Of a DNA stretch of 64,000 nt, positions 50,942 to 59,113 are shown one piece after another. This DNA comes from Candidatus Gastranaerophilales bacterium (GTDB lineage Bacteria > Cyanobacteriota > Vampirovibrionia > Gastranaerophilales > Gastranaerophilaceae). The DNA lies in NCBI GenBank assembly GCA_944324165.1, contig CALUVG010000006.1, forward strand, positions 24,662 through 88,661, in the 5' to 3' direction. Every line of letters begins with the position of its first letter. Positions within the stretch are counted from its first letter, which is position 1. A program made the position numbers and the translations under genes. The notes under the pieces are model-generated. The model ran no database searches, was not told the DNA's origin, and saw nothing but the letters and a program-made list of their open reading frames with translations.

Positions 50942-52351
50942 TTATTTCATTTCAAACTTTCTTATAAATTTAACGGCATCTTCTTTTGTTGCAACATCAC
51001 CACTAATTTGCGCTTCGTGAAGATCATTCATAATCTCTCCGAGCTGCGGCGAAGGTTTAATATTCAAAATAGTCATAACATCATTACCGGATAATAATTT
51101 AGGCAATGGTTCAAGAGTATCGCGTACACTCATATAAAAATTTAGCAGTTTATTTAAATTTTCTATATTATTTTCAACCATTTCGTCAGAAACTGCCTCG
51201 CCACGAGCTGAAAGTCTATCCGCTTGCGCAAGAAGTATTGCATCAATAGCACAATCATCCATTTTGCGAATATAACGCATCATGATTTTTTCATTTATTT
51301 CAGGAGGCGACATAACCTGAGAAGGATAAATATGATTTTTCACCATTTTTGAGATGTAATCAATTTGTTTGTTAGAAAAATTAAGCCTGCGCAAAACATT
51401 TACAACAAGCTTTGCGCCAACATCATCATGTTTTATAAATCTATGACGACCTGAATTTTCTTCAATTGTCCATGTAGAAAATTTTCCTATATCATGCAAA
51501 AAGGCAGCCAGTTTAAGATGCGCAATTCGCGTTTCTCCGCCAAAATCCACGCGCAACATATGTTCTTTTACTTCAGCAGAAGAGTTTGCAAAAATACCTG
51601 ATAGCTGTTTTACTGTCTCAACCGAATGATGAAACAAATCAAGATGATGATGCGTATTAGGCGGAACCTGTTTTAATTCCTTCACAACGGGAAATATTTT
51701 TTCCAGAAGCCAGGTCTTATCCATGTTTAAAAGTGCCTTAAACGCAAATGGTCCTGAAAAAAGTCGTATAATTTCATAATTAATTCTCTCCACTGCCGGT
51801 TTAGATATTAGATCAGAATATTTACAAATCGCGTCAATGACAGCATGGCTTAGTTCAAATCCCAACAATGCCTGAAAACGATAAGCTCTAAGCATTCTTA
51901 AAGGGTCATCAACAAAATTATGCTCGTTAATGCAATTTATAATCCCGTGTTTCAAGTCAGTTATGCCGCCGCACATATCAACAACTTCAAAAGTTTTGAG
52001 ATTAACCGCAATGGCATTAATCGTCAAATCACGACGCATTATATCTTTTTCTAAAGAATTTTCTATCGGATTTGTGACGTCTATATAATTTACTTTGTCA
52101 GGTAATACAAGCCTGTAGATTTTATTTTCCTCATCAAGCGAAACAAATGTTGCATCAAAAAATTCAGCTAACTTATGTGCAAATGTTTTTGCATCCTCAT
52201 CCATAATAATCAAGTCGCGGTCAAAAGTTTTTTTACCCAGCAAAAAATCACGCACTGCACCGCCGACAAGATAAATCTCGTTACCAAAATTTTTGATTAT
52301 CTTTACTAACACTTCATCATTTTGAATTTTTTCGGTAATTTTCGAATTCAT
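50942..52351 (-). CDS. CCA-adding tRNA nucleotidyltransferase / poly(A) polymerase family with HD domain
   Basis: 469 residues. N-terminal nucleotidyltransferase: IYLVGGAVRDFLLGKKTFDRDLIIMDED with the G-G/Asp signature, then EKDIMRRDLTINAIAVNL and DDPLRMLRAYRFQALLGFEL; C-terminal HD domain LAAFLHDIGKFSTWT with H-D. Adds or repairs CCA at tRNA 3' ends, or only part of it if a partner exists; no second paralogue is seen here. It is directly relevant because the tRNA-Phe gene in this window does not encode CCA. Its start overlaps the end of rsmE by 35 bases. Confidence 0.9.
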   Translation of the reverse strand: MNSKITEKIQNDEVLVKIIKNFGNEIYLVGGAVRDFLLGKKTFDRDLIIMDEDAKTFAHKLAEFFDATFVSLDEENKIYRLVLPDKVNYIDVTNPIENSLEKDIMRRDLTINAIAVNLKTFEVVDMCGGITDLKHGIINCINEHNFVDDPLRMLRAYRFQALLGFELSHAVIDAICKYSDLISKPAVERINYEIIRLFSGPFAFKALLNMDKTWLLEKIFPVVKELKQVPPNTHHHLDLFHHSVETVKQLSGIFANSSAEVKEHMLRVDFGGETRIAHLKLAAFLHDIGKFSTWTIEENSGRHRFIKHDDVGAKLVVNVLRRLNFSNKQIDYISKMVKNHIYPSQVMSPPEINEKIMMRYIRKMDDCAIDAILLAQADRLSARGEAVSDEMVENNIENLNKLLNFYMSVRDTLEPLPKLLSGNDVMTILNIKPSPQLGEIMNDLHEAQISGDVATKEDAVKFIRKFEMK

Positions 52352-53069
52352 AAATAATATTTCCTAATGCTACAGTTACAGCAGTTTCCGCCTTTAATAT
52401 CAAATCACCCAGTGTAAGTTTAGGGATGTTATAAGCATCAAATAAATCAAATTCTTTTTGTGAAAATCCGCCTTCCGGTCCTATTATTACAAGCAGACTT
52501 TCATCTTGCCGCACCGGAGTTTTATCAAAAAATTGTTTTAAAGTATAAGATGCACTTCTCTCACAAAAGGCAATAATTTTATCAAAGTTTTTGGAGTTTA
52601 AAAGTTTATCAAGAGTCGTCATATTATAACAGGTTGGTATAACAGCTCTTTCGCATTGTTTTGATGCCTCATACATTATACGTTGCCACTTATCTGTTTT
52701 TTTCTCAATAACCGATTTATTCAGAGCACAGTTATCTGTTAATACGGGATAAATACCGCGAACGCCGAGTTCAGTGGCTTTTTCAACCACAAAATTTTGC
52801 GCATCACTTCTCAACGGACTTTGGGCAAGGTATAAATTAAAGTTCAAATCTCTTTCTGATTTGTAGCTTTTTTGAATTTCTGCCTCTATATACTTTGTTG
52901 TAATATTTTTTATAACAGTTTCATATTGCATTCGATTTTCATCAATAAGAAGAAGTTTTTCACCTGTTTTTGCGCGCAAAGAACGTGCAATATGATTATA
53001 ATTTTCCCTTTTGGAAATTATAATTTCATTATCTTTTTTATCCGTTGATTTTATAAAAAAATGCGGCAT
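52317..53069 (-). CDS. rsmE: 16S rRNA m3U1498 methyltransferase
   Basis: 250 residues from ATG at 53069, which has AAGGAG 5 bases upstream (an in-frame GTG just before would sit on the ribosome site). SPOUT methyltransferase modifying U1498 of 16S rRNA. MPHFFIKS start, HIARSLRAKTGEKLLLID, LAQSPLRSDAQNFVVEKATELGV, QRIMYEASKQCERAVIP, and the knot motif VIIGPEGGFSQKEFDL with LTLGDLILKAETAVTVAL are diagnostic. Overlaps the CCA-adding gene; two-gene operon. Confidence 0.94.
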   Translation of the reverse strand: MPHFFIKSTDKKDNEIIISKRENYNHIARSLRAKTGEKLLLIDENRMQYETVIKNITTKYIEAEIQKSYKSERDLNFNLYLAQSPLRSDAQNFVVEKATELGVRGIYPVLTDNCALNKSVIEKKTDKWQRIMYEASKQCERAVIPTCYNMTTLDKLLNSKNFDKIIAFCERSASYTLKQFFDKTPVRQDESLLVIIGPEGGFSQKEFDLFDAYNIPKLTLGDLILKAETAVTVALGNIIYEFENYRKNSK

Positions 53070-53123
53070 AACCACTCCTTTTTAAATATATTATAACAAA
53101 GATATATAAAATTTTATTAATAA

Positions 53124-53139
53124 ATTTATGTTAAGTTAT
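53124..53139 (+). repeat. Copy 2 of the ATTTATGTTAAGTTAT intergenic motif
   Basis: Identical over 16 bases to 63864-63879 and over 14 to the minus strand of 8873-8886. It ends at the -35 box of the promoter for the gene at 53205. Confidence 0.75.
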
Positions 53140-53167
53140 TACCTAAAAATTTTTTTTGCATTATAAT
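53139..53167 (+). promoter_or_regulatory. Promoter of the DUF2229 gene
   Basis: TTACCT (53139-53144), 17-base spacer, TATAAT (53162-53167); start near 53174, followed by AAAAGG ribosome site. Confidence 0.6.
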
Positions 53168-53204
53168 TGTAGTAGAAATTTTAACAAAAGGAACAAAAGG
53201 GATT

Positions 53205-54284
53205 ATGACAAACGAGCAAACATCTAATGAAAAAGTAATTGGTATACCAAGGGCAATGTCTTTTTACCACAACTATCCGTTTTATTATGGATTTTTCACG
53301 GATTTAGGTATAAAAATTGTACTTTCAGATGTTACAACAAAACAGACAATGTCTGCAGGGTCTGCGCTTGTTGTCACGGAAACCTGTTTGCCAATTAAGG
53401 TATTTATCGGACATGTTTTGAATTTAATAGATAAAGGTGTTGATAAAATTCTTATTCCTTCCCTGCAATCAGTTTCTCACAAGATTTATAACTGTTCTAA
53501 AATCAGAGGACTTCCGGATCTTGTTCGAAACGTTGTGAAAAAAGAGTTCACACTAATTGAACCAACTTTAGACAAATCTGAAAAAAATCAGGGCTTGTAT
53601 GAATTTTTAAAAGAATGCGCAGCTCCATTTGGGATTACTGATGAGGCTGTAATCAGACGTGCATCTAAAGCGGGCTGGAGAACATATAATAATTTTCATA
53701 TAATGTCTAAATCAGGCATGAGTTATCAAAAAGCAATAAATTATGCACTGCAAGGCAAAGTCTTTATTGAGAGTCAGACAAAAGAATATCCGATATCTAT
53801 TGCATTGATTTCTCACGGATACAATATTTATGATGAAAGAACGTCAATGAAAATTTTTGATAAATTAGAAAAAATGGATGTAAAAGTATATTCATCACTT
53901 CAGTTATCAAAAGAACAAATGGAAGACGGTATAAAATCATTGGGTCAGGAACTTTACTGGGCTAATGAATTTGAAATGACAGGCGCTGCCGGACATTATC
54001 TAAAAGAAAACAAAATCGACGGCATAATTACCCTTACAGCATTTGGCTGTGGACCGGATTCATTAATGATTGAAAGAATTACCCGCAAAGCAAAACGCTT
54101 TAACAAACCGCTTTTAAATCTTACTATTGATGAACAAACAGGAGAGGCAGGATTTATTACAAGGCTTGAAGCGTTTGTTGACATGTTATTCCGCAAAAAA
54201 CGTGCCAATATTATCAATAATATAGAAATAAGCGAAAGAAATTCATCATATATTCCTAATACAAATTATATTGAAACTAAATAG
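53205..54284 (+). CDS. DUF2229 protein, acyl-CoA dehydratase activase-related
   Basis: 359 residues. Matches the DUF2229 part of large 2-hydroxyglutaryl-CoA dehydratase activase-type proteins: GIPRAMSFYHNYPFYYGFFTDLGIKIVLSD, ETCLPIKVFIGHVLNLIDKGVDKILIPSLQS, and FGCGPDSLMIERITRKAKRFNKPLLNLTIDEQTGEAGFITRLEAFVDML. Several Cys could hold an Fe-S cluster. The ASKHA ATPase halves usually joined to this domain, and the dehydratase subunits, are absent here, so the role is open; some stand-alone members are only annotated as CoA protein activases. Own promoter. ACAAAAGGGATT precedes ATG. Confidence 0.8.
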   Translation: MTNEQTSNEKVIGIPRAMSFYHNYPFYYGFFTDLGIKIVLSDVTTKQTMSAGSALVVTETCLPIKVFIGHVLNLIDKGVDKILIPSLQSVSHKIYNCSKIRGLPDLVRNVVKKEFTLIEPTLDKSEKNQGLYEFLKECAAPFGITDEAVIRRASKAGWRTYNNFHIMSKSGMSYQKAINYALQGKVFIESQTKEYPISIALISHGYNIYDERTSMKIFDKLEKMDVKVYSSLQLSKEQMEDGIKSLGQELYWANEFEMTGAAGHYLKENKIDGIITLTAFGCGPDSLMIERITRKAKRFNKPLLNLTIDEQTGEAGFITRLEAFVDMLFRKKRANIINNIEISERNSSYIPNTNYIETK

Positions 54285-54371
54285 GTCTTTATTTTGTTTA
54301 ATAACATGTAAAAGTTTTGTGGCTTATAATTTTGATCTGCGGCACAGATTACATAATAAAGGAAAAATTTA

Positions 54372-54406
54372 AAAAAGAGATTAGCGAATTTCACTAACCT
54401 CTTTTT
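54372..54406. terminator. Terminator hairpin between convergent DUF2229 gene and rpsU
   Basis: 13-base arms AAAAAGAGATTAG/CTAACCTCTTTTT (54372-54384, 54394-54406) with one A-C mismatch that is a G-U pair in minus-strand RNA, so it works best for rpsU but has T and A tracts on both sides. Confidence 0.75.
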
Positions 54407-54423
54407 ATTTATGCAAATCTTAA

Positions 54424-54597
54424 TTAAACTTTTCTTTTGCGAGCAGCTTCTGATTTACGTTTTCTTTTTACGCTCGGTTTTTCATATCTTTCGCGTTTTT
54501 TAACTTCTGAAAGAATGCCGGCTTTCTGGATTTTTTTCTTAAAACGTCTCAATGCGCTTTCTATTGATTCGTTTTCGCCAACTTTAACTTCTGCCAT
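54424..54597 (-). CDS. rpsU: 30S ribosomal protein bS21
   Basis: 57 residues: begins [20 protein letters not shown], continues [20 protein letters not shown] and ends with the basic tail of the family. bS21 binds near the 3' end of 16S rRNA in the 30S subunit and assists initiation. Start ATG at 54597 with AAGGTGGTG upstream and a good promoter at 54646-54674. Single gene with a terminator downstream. Confidence 0.96.
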   Translation of the reverse strand: MAEVKVGENESIESALRRFKKKIQKAGILSEVKKRERYEKPSVKRKRKSEAARKRKV

Positions 54598-54645
54598 TTA
54601 TATTTTCACCACCTTAATAGTTTTTGTACTTATTACTATATAAAT

Positions 54646-54674
54646 AGTATAACTCAAACTAAAATAAAATTCAA
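54646..54674 (-). promoter_or_regulatory. Promoter of rpsU
   Basis: Minus strand TTGAAT (54674-54669), 17-base spacer, TATACT (54651-54646); leader of about 42 bases. Confidence 0.65.
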
Positions 54675-54723
54675 GTCCTGTCAAAAATTCAAAAGTTAAA
54701 GTGCTAAAACGAGTATTTTTAAA

Positions 54724-55698
54724 CTATTTTGAATGGTCAAACATTTGTTTTATGCCGTCTACAGAACTTAGAATACCTGTAGCTTCGTAAGGCATATAAA
54801 CGACTTTATTATTTTCACCGGCAGTTATTGAGCTTAATGTTTCCAGATATTTCATTGCTATCAAATATTTATCCGGCTGTCCTTTATCAGAAAGAGCGTT
54901 AATAATTCTTGCAATTGCTTCTTTTTCTGCATCAGCTTCAACAACACGAGCCTGCGCTACCCCCTCTGCTTTTAATATTGCAGCCTGTTTTTGACCTTCT
55001 GCTTCTCTGATTGCAGCTTCTTTTTGACCTTCAGCGGTTAAAATTGCGGCTTGTTTTTCACCTTCAGCCTCATAAATCATTGCACGTTTTTCACGTTCAG
55101 CTTTCATCTGTTTATCCATTGCTGCCTGAATATCTGCAGGAGGTATAATATCTTGGAGTTCTACACGATTAACTTTTACCCCCCATTTATTAGTTGCTTC
55201 ATCAAGAATTGCACGCAATTCACCGTTAATTTTGTCGCGGGAAACAAGTGTTTCTTGTAATTCAAGCTGCCCGACAAGGTTTCGCAACGTTGTTTGCGTA
55301 AGTTTTTCTATTGCCTCAGGCAAATTGGCAATTTCATAAACTGCACTTTTAGAATCTATAATTTGAAAATATAACAAGGCATTTATTGTTATAGAAACAT
55401 TATCTTTAGTAATTACATTCTGACGAGGAAAATCATACACAGTTTCTCGCAAATCTATTTTTGGTGATTCTTTAAGATAAGCATAAGTACGCCCGTCAAC
55501 AGTTCTTTGAACAATTTTTTTAGTTATACCTCTTGGGGCATCAAGAATAGGAAAAATAAAGTTTGGACCTGCACGTAAAGTTCTTTCGTAACGTCCGAGA
55601 CGCTCTATAATAACTTCTTCCTGTTGTTTTACAATAATTATGCCCTTGAATACATAAATTAACAATAGCACAATAAGAACAAATAAAAATAATCCCAT
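54724..55698 (-). CDS. SPFH/stomatin-like membrane protein (paraslipin type)
   Basis: 324 residues. One N-terminal membrane helix (MGLFLFVLIVLLLIYVF), SPFH/band 7 domain with VIIERLGRYERTLRAGPNFIFPILD, and a long coiled region with alternating AEGEKQAAILTAEGQKEAA repeats, ending GILSSVDGIKQMF. Such proteins form membrane rafts with NfeD-type partners; the NfeD gene lies 13 bases upstream, the usual pairing. Gene is close to qmcA-type paraslipins. Confidence 0.92.
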   Translation of the reverse strand: MGLFLFVLIVLLLIYVFKGIIIVKQQEEVIIERLGRYERTLRAGPNFIFPILDAPRGITKKIVQRTVDGRTYAYLKESPKIDLRETVYDFPRQNVITKDNVSITINALLYFQIIDSKSAVYEIANLPEAIEKLTQTTLRNLVGQLELQETLVSRDKINGELRAILDEATNKWGVKVNRVELQDIIPPADIQAAMDKQMKAEREKRAMIYEAEGEKQAAILTAEGQKEAAIREAEGQKQAAILKAEGVAQARVVEADAEKEAIARIINALSDKGQPDKYLIAMKYLETLSSITAGENNKVVYMPYEATGILSSVDGIKQMFDHSK

Positions 55699-55711
55699 TT
55701 TGGTCTCCTTC

Positions 55712-56137
55712 TTATAATTTTTCTACATACATAATTAAACTTTCGTTTCTTACAATACGAATTTCAGCACCGGCAGGAATTTCATCATCGCCGTCATAAC
55801 GTGCATCCCATCTTTCATCATAAATAGTTATAGCTCCTTTATAGCGGCTTACCGGTTCAATTACACGTGCAACTTTACCTATATACTTTCCTTCTATCCC
55901 GGTTTGTGTATCCTGTGTACTTTTATGTTTCAAAATCAATGGTCTTATCAAAAATATTGATAAAAGTGATAATACTACAAACGCCAGTATTAAAGTAACA
56001 ATATCGGATATTACTAATGAGAATATAGCTGTTAAAAATCCGGCAATTGCAAGGTTTAAGAAAAATACCGCAGGAACAAGTATTTCCAAAATCAAAAACA
56101 CAACACCAGCAATAGCAAATATTTCCCAGAATAACAT
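55712..56137 (-). CDS. NfeD-family membrane protein
   Basis: 141 residues. Three membrane segments (FAIAGVVFLILEILVP; FLTAIFSLVISDIVTLIL; FVVLSLLSIFLI) and a C-terminal OB-fold domain (GIEGKYIGKVARVIEP ... KGAITIYDERWDARYDGDDEIPAGAEIRIVR). Short NfeD form, partner of the SPFH protein in the same operon. AAAGGAGAAATT precedes ATG. Confidence 0.9.
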   Translation of the reverse strand: MLFWEIFAIAGVVFLILEILVPAVFFLNLAIAGFLTAIFSLVISDIVTLILAFVVLSLLSIFLIRPLILKHKSTQDTQTGIEGKYIGKVARVIEPVSRYKGAITIYDERWDARYDGDDEIPAGAEIRIVRNESLIMYVEKL

Positions 56138-56221
56138 ATAATTTCTCCTTTTAGTATATTTATTCTAACAGATATTTTGTCTACCGTCAATATTTTTATA
56201 TTTTTAGTGTAGAATTTTATT

Positions 56222-57823
56222 ATGATTACATTTGATAGTTTAACTCTAAAAGCATTTATTGAAGAAAATAGAGAATTTCTGACCGGAGCACGAATACAAA
56301 AAATTCAGCAGCCGACCAGACGGGATTTTATATTTACAATAAGAGGCTTTGATAATAATGGCAAAGCTGAAACAAGAAAGCTATATATAAATATTAATCC
56401 GCAATTTCACCATCTATGTTTTATGAATGAATCAAATGAGGAAAAGCGGCATATCGAAATTCCGCAAAAGCCGCCTATGTTCTGTATGCTTTTAAGAAAG
56501 TATCTGGAAAATTCTAAAATCTGTAAAATTAATCAGCCGCCGTATGAGAGAATTTTTGAAATTTATGTTGAAACATTCAACGAATTATCCGAAAAAATTC
56601 ATCTTTGTCTTGCCGCGGAATTAATGGGCAAACACTCTAATGTTGTGCTATATAATGACGATACCAATGTAATCATAGGATGTGCGCACAATGTCGGGGC
56701 TGAAAAAAGCCGCCAGCGTGAAATGGCCGGTACATTACCTTATGTTTATCCGCCCAAACAAAATAAACTAGACATTCTGAATTACAATGGCGAAATTGAT
56801 TACAATACACTGAGTGACAATTTTTACTGGTTTTCCAAATCCTTTGCAAATCAGGTGTACGGGTTAAGTATTGACAAACTGCGCGGTTATGTCTGTTTGA
56901 ATAAAGTTAATCCTGCTATATCAAGGGATTACAGAGAATATTCATTATTTGCAGAACTGTTACCTGATAGAATATCACAAAGCTCAGTAAATGAAATGCT
57001 GGACAATTACTATGCATATTATATTGAAAAAGATAAATACCAAACATTAAAACAACATCTGGAAACAATGGTAAATCAACGGCTTAAAAAAGCACAGTCC
57101 TCTTTAAAAAAAATGCAAATACAACTTTCTAAAGAACAAGATGCAGACAGATATAGACTTTATGGCGATCTAATAATGGCAAATCTTTATAATCTAAAGG
57201 ATTTTTCACCCACAGCCAATGTTTTTGATTATGAAAATAACCAAAATATAGAAATTGAACTTGATGCTTCAAAAACATTAAAAGATAACGCAAATAAATT
57301 CTACAAATTATACACAAAAGCAAAAACATCTTCAGCAAAACTTCAAGAACTTTCCAAAGAATTGGATGAAGAAATAACGTATTTAGAACATGTACTTTAT
57401 TCAATAAGTATCTCTGATACAATAGGCGATTTGACAGAAATAAAATCGGAACTCATTCCGGAGCAGGAAAAAACAACAAAACAACAATCCTTTAATAAAC
57501 CATTAGAACTCTCAATAGAAGATTGCAAAGTCTGGGTAGGACGCAACAACCGCCAAAATGATTATATTGTATCTAAACTGTCAAAAGATGAAGATTACTG
57601 GTTTCATACAAAAGACTGCGCCGGCTCACATGTTCTGTTAAGATGTACTAACCCGTCAGACAGGTTAATTTATGAATGCGCCAAACTTGCAAAAGAATAT
57701 TCATCCGCTAAATTATCCTCAAAAGCCGGGGTTATTTACACAAAAAGAAAGTACCTTAAAAAGCCTCCTAAAGCTAATTTAGGCTATGTAACTTACAAAA
57801 ACGAGAGAGAGATTTTAGTTTAA
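56222..57823 (+). CDS. rqcH: NEMF/Rqc2 homologue RqcH
   Basis: 533 residues. NFACT-N domain (FIEENREFLTGARIQKIQQPTRRDFIFTI; RKLYININPQFHHLC), helix-hairpin-helix and coiled-coil region (SSLKKMQIQLSKEQDADRYR), then NFACT-R: CKVWVGRNNRQNDYIVSKLSKDEDYWFHTKDCAGSHVLLR and KAGVIYTKRKYLKKPPKANLGYVTY. RqcH recognises stalled 50S-peptidyl-tRNA and adds alanine tails for degradation. Stop overlaps the ATG of the Y-family polymerase (TAATG), so the two are translationally coupled. Confidence 0.93.
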   Translation: MITFDSLTLKAFIEENREFLTGARIQKIQQPTRRDFIFTIRGFDNNGKAETRKLYININPQFHHLCFMNESNEEKRHIEIPQKPPMFCMLLRKYLENSKICKINQPPYERIFEIYVETFNELSEKIHLCLAAELMGKHSNVVLYNDDTNVIIGCAHNVGAEKSRQREMAGTLPYVYPPKQNKLDILNYNGEIDYNTLSDNFYWFSKSFANQVYGLSIDKLRGYVCLNKVNPAISRDYREYSLFAELLPDRISQSSVNEMLDNYYAYYIEKDKYQTLKQHLETMVNQRLKKAQSSLKKMQIQLSKEQDADRYRLYGDLIMANLYNLKDFSPTANVFDYENNQNIEIELDASKTLKDNANKFYKLYTKAKTSSAKLQELSKELDEEITYLEHVLYSISISDTIGDLTEIKSELIPEQEKTTKQQSFNKPLELSIEDCKVWVGRNNRQNDYIVSKLSKDEDYWFHTKDCAGSHVLLRCTNPSDRLIYECAKLAKEYSSAKLSSKAGVIYTKRKYLKKPPKANLGYVTYKNEREILV

Positions 57824-59046
57824 TGCGTTCGGGATTTGACGAAATTCAAAAACAAATTGATACTGTCGCTATGAGCAAAAAAAATGTTATAGCACTGGTT
57901 GATTGCGATTCTTTTTTCGTGTCATGTGAACAAAAAGTCAATCCTGAACTCAAGGGAAAGGCAGTTTGTGTGCTTTCCAACCGTGATGGCTGTGTTATTT
58001 CGCGCTCAAGAGAGGCGAAAAAAATGGGAATTAGAATGGGGTTGCCGTATTTTATGGCAAAAAAGGAGTTTCCCAAATGTGTTTATCTATCCGGCAGGCA
58101 TGATTTGTACGGGGAAGTTTCAAAAGAAGTAATGGCTGTTTTGAAGGAATTTAGTCCGAAAGTCGAGGTATATTCAATAGATGAGGCATTCGTTGAATTA
58201 ACGGGGCTTGAAAGACTTTATAAAAAAAATTACACGGAAATTGGTGAATTTCTGCGTGAAGAGGTGATGAAACGTGTAGATATACCTGTATCTATAGGAA
58301 TAAGTTCCTCCAAAACACTTGCCAAACTCGCTTCTGATAAGGCAAAGTCAATGACCGGCGGAGTTTATCATATACACAAAGGAGAAATAATTGACGTTCT
58401 TGAAAATACTGAAATAGGCGAAATTTGGGGTATTGGTAAAAATTTAACCTTAATGTTTCATAAAAACGGGATACTAAATGCCTACGAATTAGTTTCTCAA
58501 ACGGACACCTGGCTTAATAAAAAAATAGGCATACGCGGGCTTGAAATGAAACATGAACTTATGGGTGAAATGGTTTCTCCTGTTGACACATCCGTAAAAT
58601 TACCTAAATCAATACAAAAAACGAGTATGCTTTCAAAATTTAGTTCCGATATAAATTTTCTCAAGAATTCCTTAAACTACCATATTCATCGCGCATGTGC
58701 AAAGCTACGCAAACTGGATGCTAAGTGTACAGGTATTACTTTGATGCTAAAAACAAAAGACTTTAAGTCATATTATGAAAAACGTATAATAGCGAAACCT
58801 ACGGATTTTGAACTGGAAATTTCAGGTATAATATTTGAACTGCTGGACAAAATGTATAATCCAAATGTTCTTTATAGAAGTACAGGCGTTATTTTAGATG
58901 GTATTACTCAAAATAGTGAGGCGCAATTATTTTTATTTTCTGACAACAGTGCTGATGAAAAAAAATCAAGGCTTACAAAATGTTTTGATAACCTTGAAAG
59001 CCGTTTTGGAAAAAATATTATAAGAACAGGATTTACACCTGATTAA
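57823..59046 (+). CDS. Y-family DNA polymerase, UmuC-like
   Basis: 407 residues; a shorter start at 57871 (MSKKNVIALVDCDSFF) would fit the family better, but the ATG at 57823 makes the TAATG overlap with rqcH. Palm residues: VDCDSFFVSCEQ, VCVLSNRDGCVISRS, VEVYSIDEAFVELTG with the D-E pair; then VSIGISSSKTLAKLASDKAK and the thumb GIGKNL, and the little-finger domain. The NRDGCVISRS motif is of the UmuC type. Error-prone translesion synthesis; no umuD or LexA gene near. Terminator hairpin after it. Confidence 0.9.
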   Translation: MRSGFDEIQKQIDTVAMSKKNVIALVDCDSFFVSCEQKVNPELKGKAVCVLSNRDGCVISRSREAKKMGIRMGLPYFMAKKEFPKCVYLSGRHDLYGEVSKEVMAVLKEFSPKVEVYSIDEAFVELTGLERLYKKNYTEIGEFLREEVMKRVDIPVSIGISSSKTLAKLASDKAKSMTGGVYHIHKGEIIDVLENTEIGEIWGIGKNLTLMFHKNGILNAYELVSQTDTWLNKKIGIRGLEMKHELMGEMVSPVDTSVKLPKSIQKTSMLSKFSSDINFLKNSLNYHIHRACAKLRKLDAKCTGITLMLKTKDFKSYYEKRIIAKPTDFELEISGIIFELLDKMYNPNVLYRSTGVILDGITQNSEAQLFLFSDNSADEKKSRLTKCFDNLESRFGKNIIRTGFTPD

Positions 59047-59059
59047 AATAATTAGAATT

Positions 59060-59083
59060 ACGGCTCCTTTAAAAAGGAGCCGT
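59060..59083. terminator. Hairpin between convergent polymerase and SLH genes
   Basis: 11-bp perfect inverted repeat ACGGCTCCTTT/AAAGGAGCCGT (59060-59070, 59073-59083) with a 2-base centre. Weak T tract on both sides. Confidence 0.6.
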
Positions 59084-59113
59084 TAAATAAAAGAAAGAAA
59101 GTCTTTTCTAATC

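Noticed and set aside
50838..51020. Plus-strand 60-residue frame after fba
   Set aside because: It runs through the fba terminator hairpin and into the 3' end of the convergent CCA-adding enzyme gene.
54437..54643. Plus-strand open frame over rpsU
   Set aside because: Opposite-strand shadow; the minus-strand reading gives an unmistakable bS21 with promoter and ribosome site.
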